DNA from: Bacteroidota bacterium | Lineage (GTDB): Bacteria; Bacteroidota; Bacteroidia; Bacteroidales; GCA-2748055 | Direction: 5' to 3' | Assembly (NCBI GenBank): GCA_024244665.1 | Contig: JAAEOI010000676.1 | Coordinates: 1-13,632, forward strand | DNA length: 13,632 nucleotides | Shown here: positions 1 through 6,854 of the stretch, in pieces | Layout: the number at the start of each line of letters is the position of its first letter | How positions within the stretch are numbered: position 1 is the first letter of the stretch | Translations under genes and position numbers: made by a program | The notes under the pieces: model-generated | The model's input: only the letters and a program-made list of their open reading frames with translations | Databases searched by the model: none | What the model was told of the DNA's origin: nothing

Positions 1-392
1 AATCCTATGGGTTCGGCAGCAATCTCCTTCTCGCCATCATGGACGTAGGTCCATACCTCATATTCTGTTCCCGGCTCAAGGTTCCAGAGGGTTGCCCCAA
101 ACTGTCCGGCATCATAGGGCTTTCCCAGCACAATGGTATCATTGGGGTGCACTTCCTGACCGTGGATTGCCCAGTGAAACCCAAAGAATTTTCCGTTAAT
201 ACCTGCAAGATCCATCATGGAGCCTGTCACATCAACCGTAGTATGTGTTATTTCACCTACCGCGTCGGTGGTGAGGATCCACTGCCGCTCCACGTCAAAC
301 TTTTTGCAGTGTGTGAGGAAAGTGAACGACAGCACCAGCAGCGCAATTGCTGGTAGGGAGATTAATGATGCTATTCTGGTACGTCTTTTCAC
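1..392 (-). CDS. FN3-like lipoprotein, 5' part only (runs off left edge)
   Basis: An open frame of 130 codons runs from a GTG at 392-390 to the window edge, with no stop. The N-terminus has basic residues (KRRTR), a hydrophobic stretch (about residues 7-27) and then LTHC with Cys29, so it is probably a lipoprotein signal; His at -1 is a poor lipobox residue, so a plain signal anchor is possible. Residues ~45-125 follow the pattern of the FN3-like domains common in Bacteroidota surface proteins: a GFHWA strand, a spaced 'P.D..I.LG', then LEPGTEYEV before a final strand. The start codon overlaps the stop of the upstream caspase gene as GTGA, which fixes the start and suggests translational coupling. 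The role is unknown; it is probably an exported adhesion or binding partner. The rest of the protein is outside the window, so domain number and total length cannot be judged. Confidence 0.75.
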   Translation of the reverse strand, partial: MKRRTRIASLISLPAIALLVLSFTFLTHCKKFDVERQWILTTDAVGEITHTTVDVTGSMMDLAGINGKFFGFHWAIHGQEVHPNDTIVLGKPYDAGQFGATLWNLEPGTEYEVWTYVHDGEKEIAAEPIG

Positions 393-1561
393 GGAGTTTC
401 TTTTGCAGTTTGCCTTTTCAAAAAGATAAAGTCACCTCCCATATCTCCCACATTTCTGATCTCACCGAAGCGGGGAAGCGCATCGGTGTTGTTTGCCACA
501 ATAATATTGAAATTTGAAAAGAGCTCCTCGGCGGAGAGGTAGGTCCCTTTATTTTTTTTCAGCTCCCTGATCAGGTATTCAGTGAATTTACTATTGTCGG
601 GGACCTCTTCGGAAATATTTCCGCTTGTCATCGCTTTGCGGCTGTTTAATTCATAGAGTTTCTCGTAGGCCTTCTCTCTGCTGCCGAAGGCTGACCTGGT
701 CTGGAAGATGGAGCCTCCAAAGCAGGCGTCGGTGATCAGCAGGGTATGTTTCGAGTGGATATCTTTCAGGTAGTCCACCAGCGTGCTGTTTCTGAACCAG
801 TTGGTTTTTTCATCCCTGTGTGAATCGGCGGGGAGCCAGTAGCCATTTTTAGAGTTCTTATCCCACCATCCGTGACCGGCGTAGAAGATCAGCAGATTGT
901 CTTCCTGTGTAATAGTTCTGGCCAATTCATCAAGGTTGCGGATAATTACTGCACGGGTTGCATTTTTAAGGAACCTCATGTTCTCCTCCTCAAATTGGTA
1001 GTTGGTTACCAGTGTTTCGTAGAGACTCTTGGCATCGCTTATAGGATTGTCGAGGTCAGAGATTTCCTTGTCCCTGTACTGGTCTATTCCAATGATCAAT
1101 CCATAGTATGTGGAGCCTTCAGAAATTTTTTCAGCAAGAGTGGGAACCAGGGGGATGTATTCCACCTGGAAAATGAGCTCGTTCAGGTTCTCTTTCTCAT
1201 CCATGGCCACCAGGAGAATTTGGTTATCACCTGGTTGAAGTGACAGTTCGGTGGTGAAAATGCCGGATTCGGTCATTGATTGAATCTCCGAATTGACCGA
1301 TACAAAACTGATTTTGCTGCTGTCAACAGCTTTCCCCACCAGGTTCATCTTCGGAAGCTTGCTCACATAGCGGGTTCCCGCTTGAATCTTCGGTGTGATA
1401 AATTCGATGACAGGGGGGGCGGTATCGGGGATTTCCACTACAACAGGTTCGGGAATGTTGCTGATCCGCAGGCTGGTTTTCACACTCTTTACCTCCTGGG
1501 CGTTCATGGACACGATCCCCAGAATGAGTATGACTGCGGTGATGATATATCTTGTTTTCAT
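389..1561 (-). CDS. Exported caspase-family (C14) cysteine peptidase
   Basis: A 390-residue protein with a Sec signal peptide (residues 1-21, cleavage likely after SMNA). A beta-rich, Ig-like N-terminal region follows (about 45-135: PPVIEF near its start, then PGDNQILLVAMDEKEN). The caspase-like domain covers about 152-385. Its p20-type core is clear: YYGLIIGIDQY (152-162), catalytic His230 in FYAGHG and catalytic Cys280 in DACFGG. Both dyad residues are intact, so the protein should be an active protease. Bacterial members (orthocaspases/metacaspase-like) usually cut after Arg or Lys, but specificity cannot be read here. The signal peptide places it in the periplasm or outside the cell, unlike cytoplasmic defence caspases. 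It is the middle gene of a tight unit, 21 nt after the DUF5683-type gene and overlapping the lipoprotein gene by 4 nt. A purine-rich AGAGAAGAAG precedes the ATG. Family call firm; substrate unknown. Confidence 0.9.
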   Translation of the reverse strand: MKTRYIITAVILILGIVSMNAQEVKSVKTSLRISNIPEPVVVEIPDTAPPVIEFITPKIQAGTRYVSKLPKMNLVGKAVDSSKISFVSVNSEIQSMTESGIFTTELSLQPGDNQILLVAMDEKENLNELIFQVEYIPLVPTLAEKISEGSTYYGLIIGIDQYRDKEISDLDNPISDAKSLYETLVTNYQFEEENMRFLKNATRAVIIRNLDELARTITQEDNLLIFYAGHGWWDKNSKNGYWLPADSHRDEKTNWFRNSTLVDYLKDIHSKHTLLITDACFGGSIFQTRSAFGSREKAYEKLYELNSRKAMTSGNISEEVPDNSKFTEYLIRELKKNKGTYLSAEELFSNFNIIVANNTDALPRFGEIRNVGDMGGDFIFLKRQTAKETP

Positions 1562-1582
1562 CTTCTTCTCTTTTTCAGTGAC

Positions 1583-2467
1583 TCAAAACCTGTACCTGAC
1601 AGCGAGCAGGGGGACATTCGATACCGGCTCCACGCTGGTGCCGATTGAGAAGCCTTTCCTGGTTTCAGCAGTTTTACGATCCATATCCGAGGTGCCTGCG
1701 ATGGTCCACACCAGGTCAGCCACCCAGATCCCGATGGCCGCATAGGCCAGGACCTGAGAGATGTTATTCTGTGACTTTGCTGTGTTGAACAGATCATCGG
1801 CCTCGGCAGGACTCTCGGGCTCCAGATAGTCTTGGTAGGAGTTGTAAGCCATCCGGTTATAGATGACCGAACCGGCAATGCATCCGTAAGCTGCAATACC
1901 TTTGAGCCAGTGTGGTTTGCCAGTGAGTTTGGAGAGTCCCAGTCCGGGGAACACCACCGACTGAAGGATGAGTGAGGTGCGGGAATAGTTTTTTTCTTGT
2001 TTGGAGACAGGAGTATCAGCCTCGGGCTTATCGCTTTCAGTTTGGTGCTTCACAGTTTCCTCAGCAGGTTTTGAATCAGATACCTTTTCCTCTTCCACAG
2101 TGGGTGCCACTGCAATCGGCGGGTTTTCCGGCAGGGCAAAGAGTTGAGCATTGATCTCCTCATCCAGGAAAACATTGTCAGCTTCAATGTCCCATAAAAT
2201 CTTCTTATTGCGTCCACAAGAAATATGTGGGCCCACATCTCCTGAGATGGAGCGAGGTGTGAGGGTGCTCCCACTCTGGGTGACGATCTCGATTCGGATG
2301 GTGAACAGTTCCGGTGTTGAGCAGTTGAGCAGGTCATACTCAACCTGAACCCGCCCCTTGTTCATGGATAGTTCTGGTGGTGAAATAACTACAGTCGACT
2401 GGGCGCTGAGTGGACCAAGGGAGCACAGCAGGCACAGTATGACTAGCAGTTGGAATGTTTCTCTCAT
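1583..2467 (-). CDS. Exported beta-sandwich plus DUF5683-like membrane protein
   Basis: A 294-residue protein in three parts. A signal peptide (1-22, ending LSAQ) is followed by a beta-sandwich (about 25-112) with the pattern YDL, then SISGDVG, then KKILWDIEAD, seen N-terminally in many Bacteroidota exported proteins. A charged Glu/Lys/Pro-rich linker (about 122-160) leads to a C-terminal membrane region (about 163-260) with FPGLG at 173-177 and hydrophobic helices near 190-207 and 238-258. FPGLG followed by a small basic loop is the hallmark of DUF5683, a family of unknown function. The protein ends in VRYRF; a terminal aromatic residue is typical of outer-membrane strands, but one strand is not enough to call it. 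It is the first gene of the unit with the caspase and the FN3 lipoprotein, which suggests a shared envelope function (inference). The DUF5683 assignment is by motif only. Confidence 0.75.
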   Translation of the reverse strand: MRETFQLLVILCLLCSLGPLSAQSTVVISPPELSMNKGRVQVEYDLLNCSTPELFTIRIEIVTQSGSTLTPRSISGDVGPHISCGRNKKILWDIEADNVFLDEEINAQLFALPENPPIAVAPTVEEEKVSDSKPAEETVKHQTESDKPEADTPVSKQEKNYSRTSLILQSVVFPGLGLSKLTGKPHWLKGIAAYGCIAGSVIYNRMAYNSYQDYLEPESPAEADDLFNTAKSQNNISQVLAYAAIGIWVADLVWTIAGTSDMDRKTAETRKGFSIGTSVEPVSNVPLLAVRYRF

Positions 2468-2476
2468 GGTGTAGAG

Positions 2477-2508
2477 TAAATATAGGGCTCAAATCCATCA
2501 AAGTCAAA
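2477..2508 (-). promoter_or_regulatory. Putative Bacteroidota-type promoter of the caspase unit
   Basis: Read on the minus strand, TTTG (2508-2505) is followed after 20 nt by TATATTTA (2484-2477). This matches the Bacteroides -33 TTTG / -7 TAnnTTTG pattern except for the last base. It lies in the 57-nt gap between the isomerase stop and the DUF5683-type start. The inferred transcript start leaves only a few leader nucleotides before the ATG at 2467, which weakens the call. Confidence 0.4.
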
Positions 2509-2524
2509 TCACTTCGTCAGCGAG

Positions 2525-3517
2525 TTACTCCTCAAAGGCGGCGTCGAAGTCGATATCCGAAGGAGGAAAATCGATCATTTTGACGAAATCGGCTGCTTCG
2601 GCCGCTCCGTGTTCGCGGTCCATTCCACTGTCTTCCCACTCCACCGAAAGGGGACCCCTGTAGCCGATGTGGTTCAGGGCCCTGATGATCTCCTCGAAGT
2701 CGATCTTTCCCCTGCCGAGTGACCTGAAATCCCAGAAGCGGCCGGGTGATCCGAATTCGGTATGGCCCCCGAATACGCCGGCTTCCGTTGGAACATCGGA
2801 CCAATGCACATCCTTCATGTGCACATGAAAGATTCTGTCGCTGAATGTATTGATAAAAGCAACATAATCCACTCCCTGGTAACCAAAGTGAGAGGGGTCG
2901 TAATTGAATCCAAAAGCAGGGTGCATATCCAGCGCTTCAAGTGCCCTCCTGGCTGAAGATATATCGAAGGCAATTTCGGTGGGATGAACCTCCAGCCCAT
3001 ACCTGATCCCCAATTCCTTGTAGGCATCCATGATCGGTTTCCATTGTGCAGCGAACTTCTCAAATCCCTCATCAATCATTGAGGCGGGAGTAGGAGGGAA
3101 GCTGTAGAGCATATGCCAGATAGGGCTTCCTGTAAATCCGTTTACCACTGAAACCCCGAGTCGTGCTGCGGCCTCCCCGGTTTTAATGATCTCTTCTGCA
3201 GCCCGCTTGTTTACCCCTTCCGGATCGCCGTCTCCCCAGACATAGTCAGGCAGGATACTTTTATGCCTTTCATCAATCCGGTCCGATACTGCCTGTCCTA
3301 CCAGATGGGTGGAGATGGAGTATAATTTCAGCCCATATTTTTCCAGCAGAGCCATCTTCTCCCGGCAATAGGCTTCGTCAGCCTTATCCACCTCAAAGTG
3401 GTCGCCCCAGCAGGCCAGTTCCAGGCCGTCATAGCCAAATGATTTTGCTTTTTCACAGAGTGTTTCCAGGGGCAGGTCAGCCCACTGGCCGGTAAACAGG
3501 GTAACGGGACGCTTCAT
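2525..3517 (-). CDS. Sugar phosphate isomerase/epimerase (xylose isomerase-like TIM barrel)
   Basis: A 330-residue cytoplasmic protein (no signal peptide) of the AP endonuclease 2 / xylose isomerase-like TIM-barrel superfamily. Barrel landmarks are visible in order: [10 protein letters not shown] (29-38), Glu176 in GLEVHPTE, Asp207 and His210 in NYDPSHF, His231/His233 in FHVHMKD, and Glu293 in SVEWED. These are the expected metal and substrate positions, so the enzyme should be active as an isomerase, epimerase or dehydratase on a sugar or sugar acid; the exact substrate cannot be read. The neighbour just upstream on the same strand is an exported DUF1080 protein. Families of this kind are often found together with DUF1080 and Gfo/Idh/MocA oxidoreductases in 3-keto-sugar metabolism, which is the likely context (inference). 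No oxidoreductase or transporter is seen in this window. The 5' flank is the heptamer array, ending 31 nt before the ATG. Confidence 0.85.
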   Translation of the reverse strand: MKRPVTLFTGQWADLPLETLCEKAKSFGYDGLELACWGDHFEVDKADEAYCREKMALLEKYGLKLYSISTHLVGQAVSDRIDERHKSILPDYVWGDGDPEGVNKRAAEEIIKTGEAAARLGVSVVNGFTGSPIWHMLYSFPPTPASMIDEGFEKFAAQWKPIMDAYKELGIRYGLEVHPTEIAFDISSARRALEALDMHPAFGFNYDPSHFGYQGVDYVAFINTFSDRIFHVHMKDVHWSDVPTEAGVFGGHTEFGSPGRFWDFRSLGRGKIDFEEIIRALNHIGYRGPLSVEWEDSGMDREHGAAEAADFVKMIDFPPSDIDFDAAFEE

Positions 3518-3548
3518 AGTTATGTAGTTTTGTATTTATGTGTTTTTT

Positions 3549-3715
3549 ACTGAGCACTGAGCACTGTGTACTGTCTACTGTGTACTGTCTACTGAGCACT
3601 GTCTACTGAGCACTGAGCACTGTTTCCTGAGCACTGTGCACTGTGTACTGAGTACTGTCTACTGAGTACTGAGTACTGAGCACTGTGTACTGAGTACTGA
3701 GTACTGAGTCTGAGT
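3549..3715. repeat. Heptanucleotide tandem array, 23 units plus a 6-nt remnant
   Basis: Twenty-three contiguous 7-bp units fill 3549-3709, followed by a 6-nt partial unit to 3715. Plus-strand consensus is ACTG then A/T, then G/C/T, then C/T. Counts by eye: ACTGAGC 6, ACTGAGT 6, ACTGTGT 4, ACTGTCT 4, and one each of ACTGTGC, ACTGTTT and CCTGAGC. The first four bases are invariant but for that one C; all variation lies in the last three. The array starts 6 nt past the DUF1080 stop and ends 31 nt before the isomerase ATG, so it forms nearly the whole intergenic leader. Stops occur in all frames, so it is not coding. It lacks the repeat-spacer structure of CRISPR. It resembles in kind the short tandemly repeated repetitive sequences known from other bacteria; function unknown. 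Confidence 0.95.
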
Positions 3716-3721
3716 ACAGAA

Positions 3722-4537
3722 TTATAATTCACGGATCCAGATATTGCGGTAGGAGACAGGATTCCCGTGATTCTGCAGGGCGAGAGGCAGCTTGTCGGGA
3801 TGTGCTATGTATTTTGGATTGCCGATAAATTTGGTTGGACCTTTCAGTTCCACATGATTCTGGATCAATACGCCGTTGTGGAAAACGGTGATATATGCTG
3901 CGCTCTGCAGTGAACTGTCCTCATTGAACCGGGGTGCCGTGAAAATGGCATCATATGATTGCCAGCTTCCGGGAGGACGGCAGGCGTTGACCAGGGGGAT
4001 ATACTGTTTGTAGATACTTCCGGCCTGCCCGTTAAAGTAAGTCTCATTTTCATAAGAGTCAAGCACCTGGAGTTCATATTTCTCCATAAGGAAGACACCG
4101 CTGTTTCCTCGTCCCTGGCCATTCCCAGATACTTCGATGGGAGATCTCCATTCAATATGGAGCTGGACATCCCCAAAGTTCTGTTTTGTTCTGATGCCTT
4201 TGGTTTTAGGCGCCACAGTCAGGTTTTCGCCAGCCTCCCATTTGATAGGGTCCCCTTGATCACCTTCCCATTTTTCTGCATCATCTGCATTTGCATAGAG
4301 TATAATGGCATCGGAGGGCGGGAGGGTCCCTTTTCCCGGGGTGACTCTTTCGGGTTTCTTTGACCAGTCTTCGGTTTCTTCAGGTTTCATAGACAAGTCT
4401 TCGGTTTCTTCAGATTTCTTTGACAGGTCTTCGGTTTCTTCAGATTTATTTGACAGGCCTTCGGTTTCTTCAGGTTTCTGGGCCTGGAGAGTGATAATGA
4501 AGAAGGTCATTAGCAGCAGGCTGAAAATTTTTTTCAT
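3722..4537 (-). CDS. Exported 3-keto-disaccharide hydrolase domain protein (DUF1080)
   Basis: A 271-residue protein with a signal peptide (1-20, ending LQAQ), a low-complexity linker of four near-identical 10-residue repeats (21-60, consensus K-S/P-EETEDLSK), and a DUF1080 / 3-keto-disaccharide hydrolase domain (about 73-271). Family landmarks are clear: LHIEWRSP (126-133), GRGNSGVFL (142-150), YELQVLDSY (154-162), a GQAGSIYKQ stretch (170-178), PPGSWQSYDAIF (188-199), and a C-terminal NIWIREL strand. The fold is a concanavalin-like jelly roll; characterised relatives cleave the glycosidic bond of 3-keto-glycosides. It should act outside the cytoplasm, supplying a keto-sugar to a downstream isomerase such as its neighbour (inference). 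The repeat linker looks like a flexible, acidic spacer holding the catalytic domain away from the signal peptide cleavage site. No lipobox is present. Confidence 0.88.
   Translation of the reverse strand: MKKIFSLLLMTFFIITLQAQKPEETEGLSNKSEETEDLSKKSEETEDLSMKPEETEDWSKKPERVTPGKGTLPPSDAIILYANADDAEKWEGDQGDPIKWEAGENLTVAPKTKGIRTKQNFGDVQLHIEWRSPIEVSGNGQGRGNSGVFLMEKYELQVLDSYENETYFNGQAGSIYKQYIPLVNACRPPGSWQSYDAIFTAPRFNEDSSLQSAAYITVFHNGVLIQNHVELKGPTKFIGNPKYIAHPDKLPLALQNHGNPVSYRNIWIREL
4358..4477 (-). repeat. 30-bp tandem repeat, four copies, coding for the DUF1080 linker
   Basis: Four 30-bp units encode four 10-residue repeats (residues 21-60). The two middle units differ by only one residue (KSEETEDLSK and KSEETEDLSM), and TCTTCGGTTTCTT recurs on the plus strand in each unit (one copy reads CCTTCGG). 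Being a whole number of codons, copy-number change would lengthen or shorten the linker without a frameshift. Confidence 0.9.
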
Positions 4538-4574
4538 GGTGGTTTTGATTCTTTTTTTGTAAGTTGGAATTCTG

Positions 4575-4582
4575 CAAATTTA
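4575..4582 (-). promoter_or_regulatory. Putative -7 element for the DUF1080 gene
   Basis: On the minus strand, TAAATTTG is an exact match to the Bacteroides -7 consensus TAnnTTTG. It lies 37 nt before the ATG at 4537, in the divergent gap. A TTTA 22 nt upstream (4608-4605) is a weak -33 candidate. Confidence 0.45.
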
Positions 4583-4632
4583 TAAAAAAGTGCTGATATT
4601 TGAATAAACGGGTCGATGGTATAATAAGGATT

Positions 4633-5691
4633 ATGAAAGGAATCATACAAATTTTACTGCTACTACTACTTTCGCTTACTGCAAGCCTCAAGGCACAATG
4701 GGTGGAAGATTTCCCCACCTATGAAGATACTCTGCAGGTGTATGAGGACCTTTTCGGATTGGAAGAGCCGCTGAACCTGACCATGAAATTTAACATCCGG
4801 GATTTTCAGCGAACACGTAGCCAGGAGAAATATCATCCTGCCGAAATGACCTGCCATGTGAGGGATTCATTCATTGTTAACAATCCGGTCAGGGTTAAAG
4901 CAAGGGGAATATTCAGGAGGGATAACTGTGTAATGCCTCCTTTCTGGTTGAATATCCGCTATGCAGGGATAGATGCTGAAAAGCTTCAGGGAATCAGGAG
5001 GATGAAGGTGGTGACACGGTGCCGAGTCGGGAATCAGTATGCCGATTATGTACTTCGCGAATACCTGGTCTATAAAATTTACAACCTTTTGACACCCTAC
5101 AGTTTCAATGTGAGACTGATTGACCTGAAATATGTGGATACCGGCAGGAAAAACAAAGAGTCCCAGTGCTGGGCCTTTTTGATTGAACCGGATGATCATA
5201 TGGCTGACAGGCTGAAAGCCAAGGTGATCAAAAGCGATGTTTTATCCATGCGGACGGTAAGCCGGAGTGTAATGGACAATTTGGCCATGTTCCAGTATAT
5301 GATCGGGAATGGGGATTACTCGGTTACTGGCAGGCACAACCTTAAAATTCTTGCCATGGAGGAATCGGGCCCCTACGGTTTTGTTCCGGTGCCTTACGAT
5401 TTTGATTATACAGGGCTAGTCAATGCCCATTACGCTATACCGGGGGAATCCCTGGGAATCAAATCGGTAAGAGAGCGCTATTTTCTAGGTCCCTGCCGGA
5501 TTAAGAATCTCCATATCAAGGCGATCGGGGAACTGGAGTCAATAAGGGGGGAGATTGAGGAGATGATCCGGGCCTTTGATTACCTGGATGAGGAGGCAAG
5601 GCTCGATATGATCGAATATCTTGAAAGTTTCTTCAACGCAGCTGAAAAAGAAAAATTTATTGAAAGGGAGATAACTACAACCTGCAGGTGA
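4633..5691 (+). CDS. Exported conserved protein with CotH-kinase-like motifs (copy 1)
   Basis: A 352-residue protein. I chose ATG 4633 over an in-frame TTG at 4600 because it begins a normal signal peptide (1-22, ending LKAQ) and gives the length of the paralogue at 12312-13367. About half of the aligned residues are identical between the two by eye. Shared blocks: RGxFRxxxC then PFWLNI (91-107), RMKVVTxCR (123-131), DYVLxEYLxYxIYN (138-151), KYVDTGRKNK (166-175), GNGDYSVTGRHN (225-236) and PYDFDYTG (254-261). The last two blocks resemble the catalytic (D, N) and metal-binding (DxD) loops of CotH-type atypical protein kinases, with a preceding RGxFR strand like the 'RG.S' strand of that family. 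This is a motif-level inference; no kinase is proven. Cys99, 130, 288 and 351 are conserved in both copies and may form disulfides. It lies 53 nt upstream of an exported alkaline phosphatase on the same strand. Confidence 0.8.
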   Translation: MKGIIQILLLLLLSLTASLKAQWVEDFPTYEDTLQVYEDLFGLEEPLNLTMKFNIRDFQRTRSQEKYHPAEMTCHVRDSFIVNNPVRVKARGIFRRDNCVMPPFWLNIRYAGIDAEKLQGIRRMKVVTRCRVGNQYADYVLREYLVYKIYNLLTPYSFNVRLIDLKYVDTGRKNKESQCWAFLIEPDDHMADRLKAKVIKSDVLSMRTVSRSVMDNLAMFQYMIGNGDYSVTGRHNLKILAMEESGPYGFVPVPYDFDYTGLVNAHYAIPGESLGIKSVRERYFLGPCRIKNLHIKAIGELESIRGEIEEMIRAFDYLDEEARLDMIEYLESFFNAAEKEKFIEREITTTCR

Positions 5692-5744
5692 CTTGGCCGG
5701 GGGAACTTTTTCGCTTTGGTTTGGTTATTGTATTATAATAGAAA

Positions 5745-6854
5745 ATGAAAATGAATAGATTAGCAACAGGGAGCCTGGTTTTATCTGCCCTTCTGGCTTG
5801 CTGGACAGGGATCCGGGCACAAGGTCCGGGGGAGGGTACGGGCGGGGAACGCCCAAGGAATGTGATTCTGCTGATCGGTGACGGCATGGGTTTGTCCCAG
5901 GTCTCTTCTCCATACTATTTTAGTCAGGAGCCTCCTGCATTTAGCCGTTTCAAGCATATCGGACTGGCTCGGACTTCCTCTGCGGATGCGCCTGTTACCC
6001 AGTCGCCTGCAGCTGCTACTGCCCTGGCAACAGGGCATAAAACCTACAACCTGGCTGTTGGTGTTGATGCGGATAAAGTACCCCGTGAGAATATTGTAGA
6101 GTTGCTTTCAAAACAGGGATTCATGACCGGGGTAATAGCCACCTCTTCGATTACGGATGCGACTCCTGCAGGTTTCTATGCCCATCAGCCGGATCGTTAT
6201 ATGCAGCATGAGATTGCCCATGACCTTGTTCAATCGGAGATCGATTTTTTTGCAGGAGGCGGAATTAAGCATTTCCTGGATAGTACAGGGGCCGATCACT
6301 TTGAACCCAACGGAATCGAAATCAATTTCACCCGTTTAAAAAAGATCAAAAACCCGGTGCCGGGCAGCAGGTATGGTTTTTTACTTGGGGCCGACCGGAT
6401 GCCCACTATGCTTGAGGGCCGGAAAACATTTTTAAGGGATGCTGCCACCAATGCCATTGAGTTTCTCTCCACTGGAGAGGATGGGTATTTCCTGATGGTT
6501 GAGGGATCACAGATCGACTGGGCAGGACACGGGAACCAGGTCAACTATATGATTTCCGAGATGAATGATTTTAACCAGGTAGTTAACCGTGTGTTGGATA
6601 TGGCCATGAAGGACGGAGAGACGCTGGTAATTGTCACTGCCGATCATGAGACCGGCGGATTTACCCTTGGGGCTAGCGGCACTAATGGATATGATGCCGA
6701 CTACTCTGAGATTACCCCTACTTTTGCCTCTACCAATCATTCAGCAGCCCTGGTACCCGTTTTTTCTTTTGGCCCGGGGGCTGAAAATTTTACAGGAGTC
6801 TATGAGAATACCGAAATTTTCCACAAGTTAGTATTATTGCTAGATACTAAATAA
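5745..6854 (+). CDS. Exported alkaline phosphatase, PhoA family
   Basis: A 369-residue phosphomonoesterase of the PhoA fold, about 100 residues shorter than the E. coli enzyme and close to the compact bacterial forms. Active-site residues are readable in order: Asp46 in IGDGMG (metal), Ser87 (nucleophile) in TQSPAAATALATG, Asp138 and Thr140 in DATPAG (Mg site), Arg151 (phosphate-binding Arg166 equivalent), Glu253, Asp258 and His262 in VEGSQIDWAGHG, Asp300-His301 in TADHETGG, and His332 in TNHSAALVP. All metal ligands are present. The residue before the nucleophile is Gln86, where E. coli and many relatives have Asp. The N-terminus can be read as a signal peptide ending IRAQ or as a lipoprotein with LLAC at Cys19; either puts it outside the cytoplasm. 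The downstream GNAT-like gene starts inside its stop codon (TAATG). Confidence 0.93.
   Translation: MKMNRLATGSLVLSALLACWTGIRAQGPGEGTGGERPRNVILLIGDGMGLSQVSSPYYFSQEPPAFSRFKHIGLARTSSADAPVTQSPAAATALATGHKTYNLAVGVDADKVPRENIVELLSKQGFMTGVIATSSITDATPAGFYAHQPDRYMQHEIAHDLVQSEIDFFAGGGIKHFLDSTGADHFEPNGIEINFTRLKKIKNPVPGSRYGFLLGADRMPTMLEGRKTFLRDAATNAIEFLSTGEDGYFLMVEGSQIDWAGHGNQVNYMISEMNDFNQVVNRVLDMAMKDGETLVIVTADHETGGFTLGASGTNGYDADYSEITPTFASTNHSAALVPVFSFGPGAENFTGVYENTEIFHKLVLLLDTK

Noticed and set aside
3549..3715. Heptamer array as a CRISPR or as coding repeat
   Set aside because: Units are contiguous and 7 bp long, with no unique spacers, and stop codons appear in every frame on both strands.
4600..4632. 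Upstream TTG start for the first CotH-like gene
   Set aside because: It would place 11 polar and basic residues before a complete signal peptide; the ATG at 4633 gives the same length as the paralogue.
5734..5739. TATAAT as a sigma-70 type -10 box for the phosphatase gene
   Set aside because: It ends only 5 nt before the ATG, which would put the transcript start in the coding region, and Bacteroidota promoters use a different -7 sequence.
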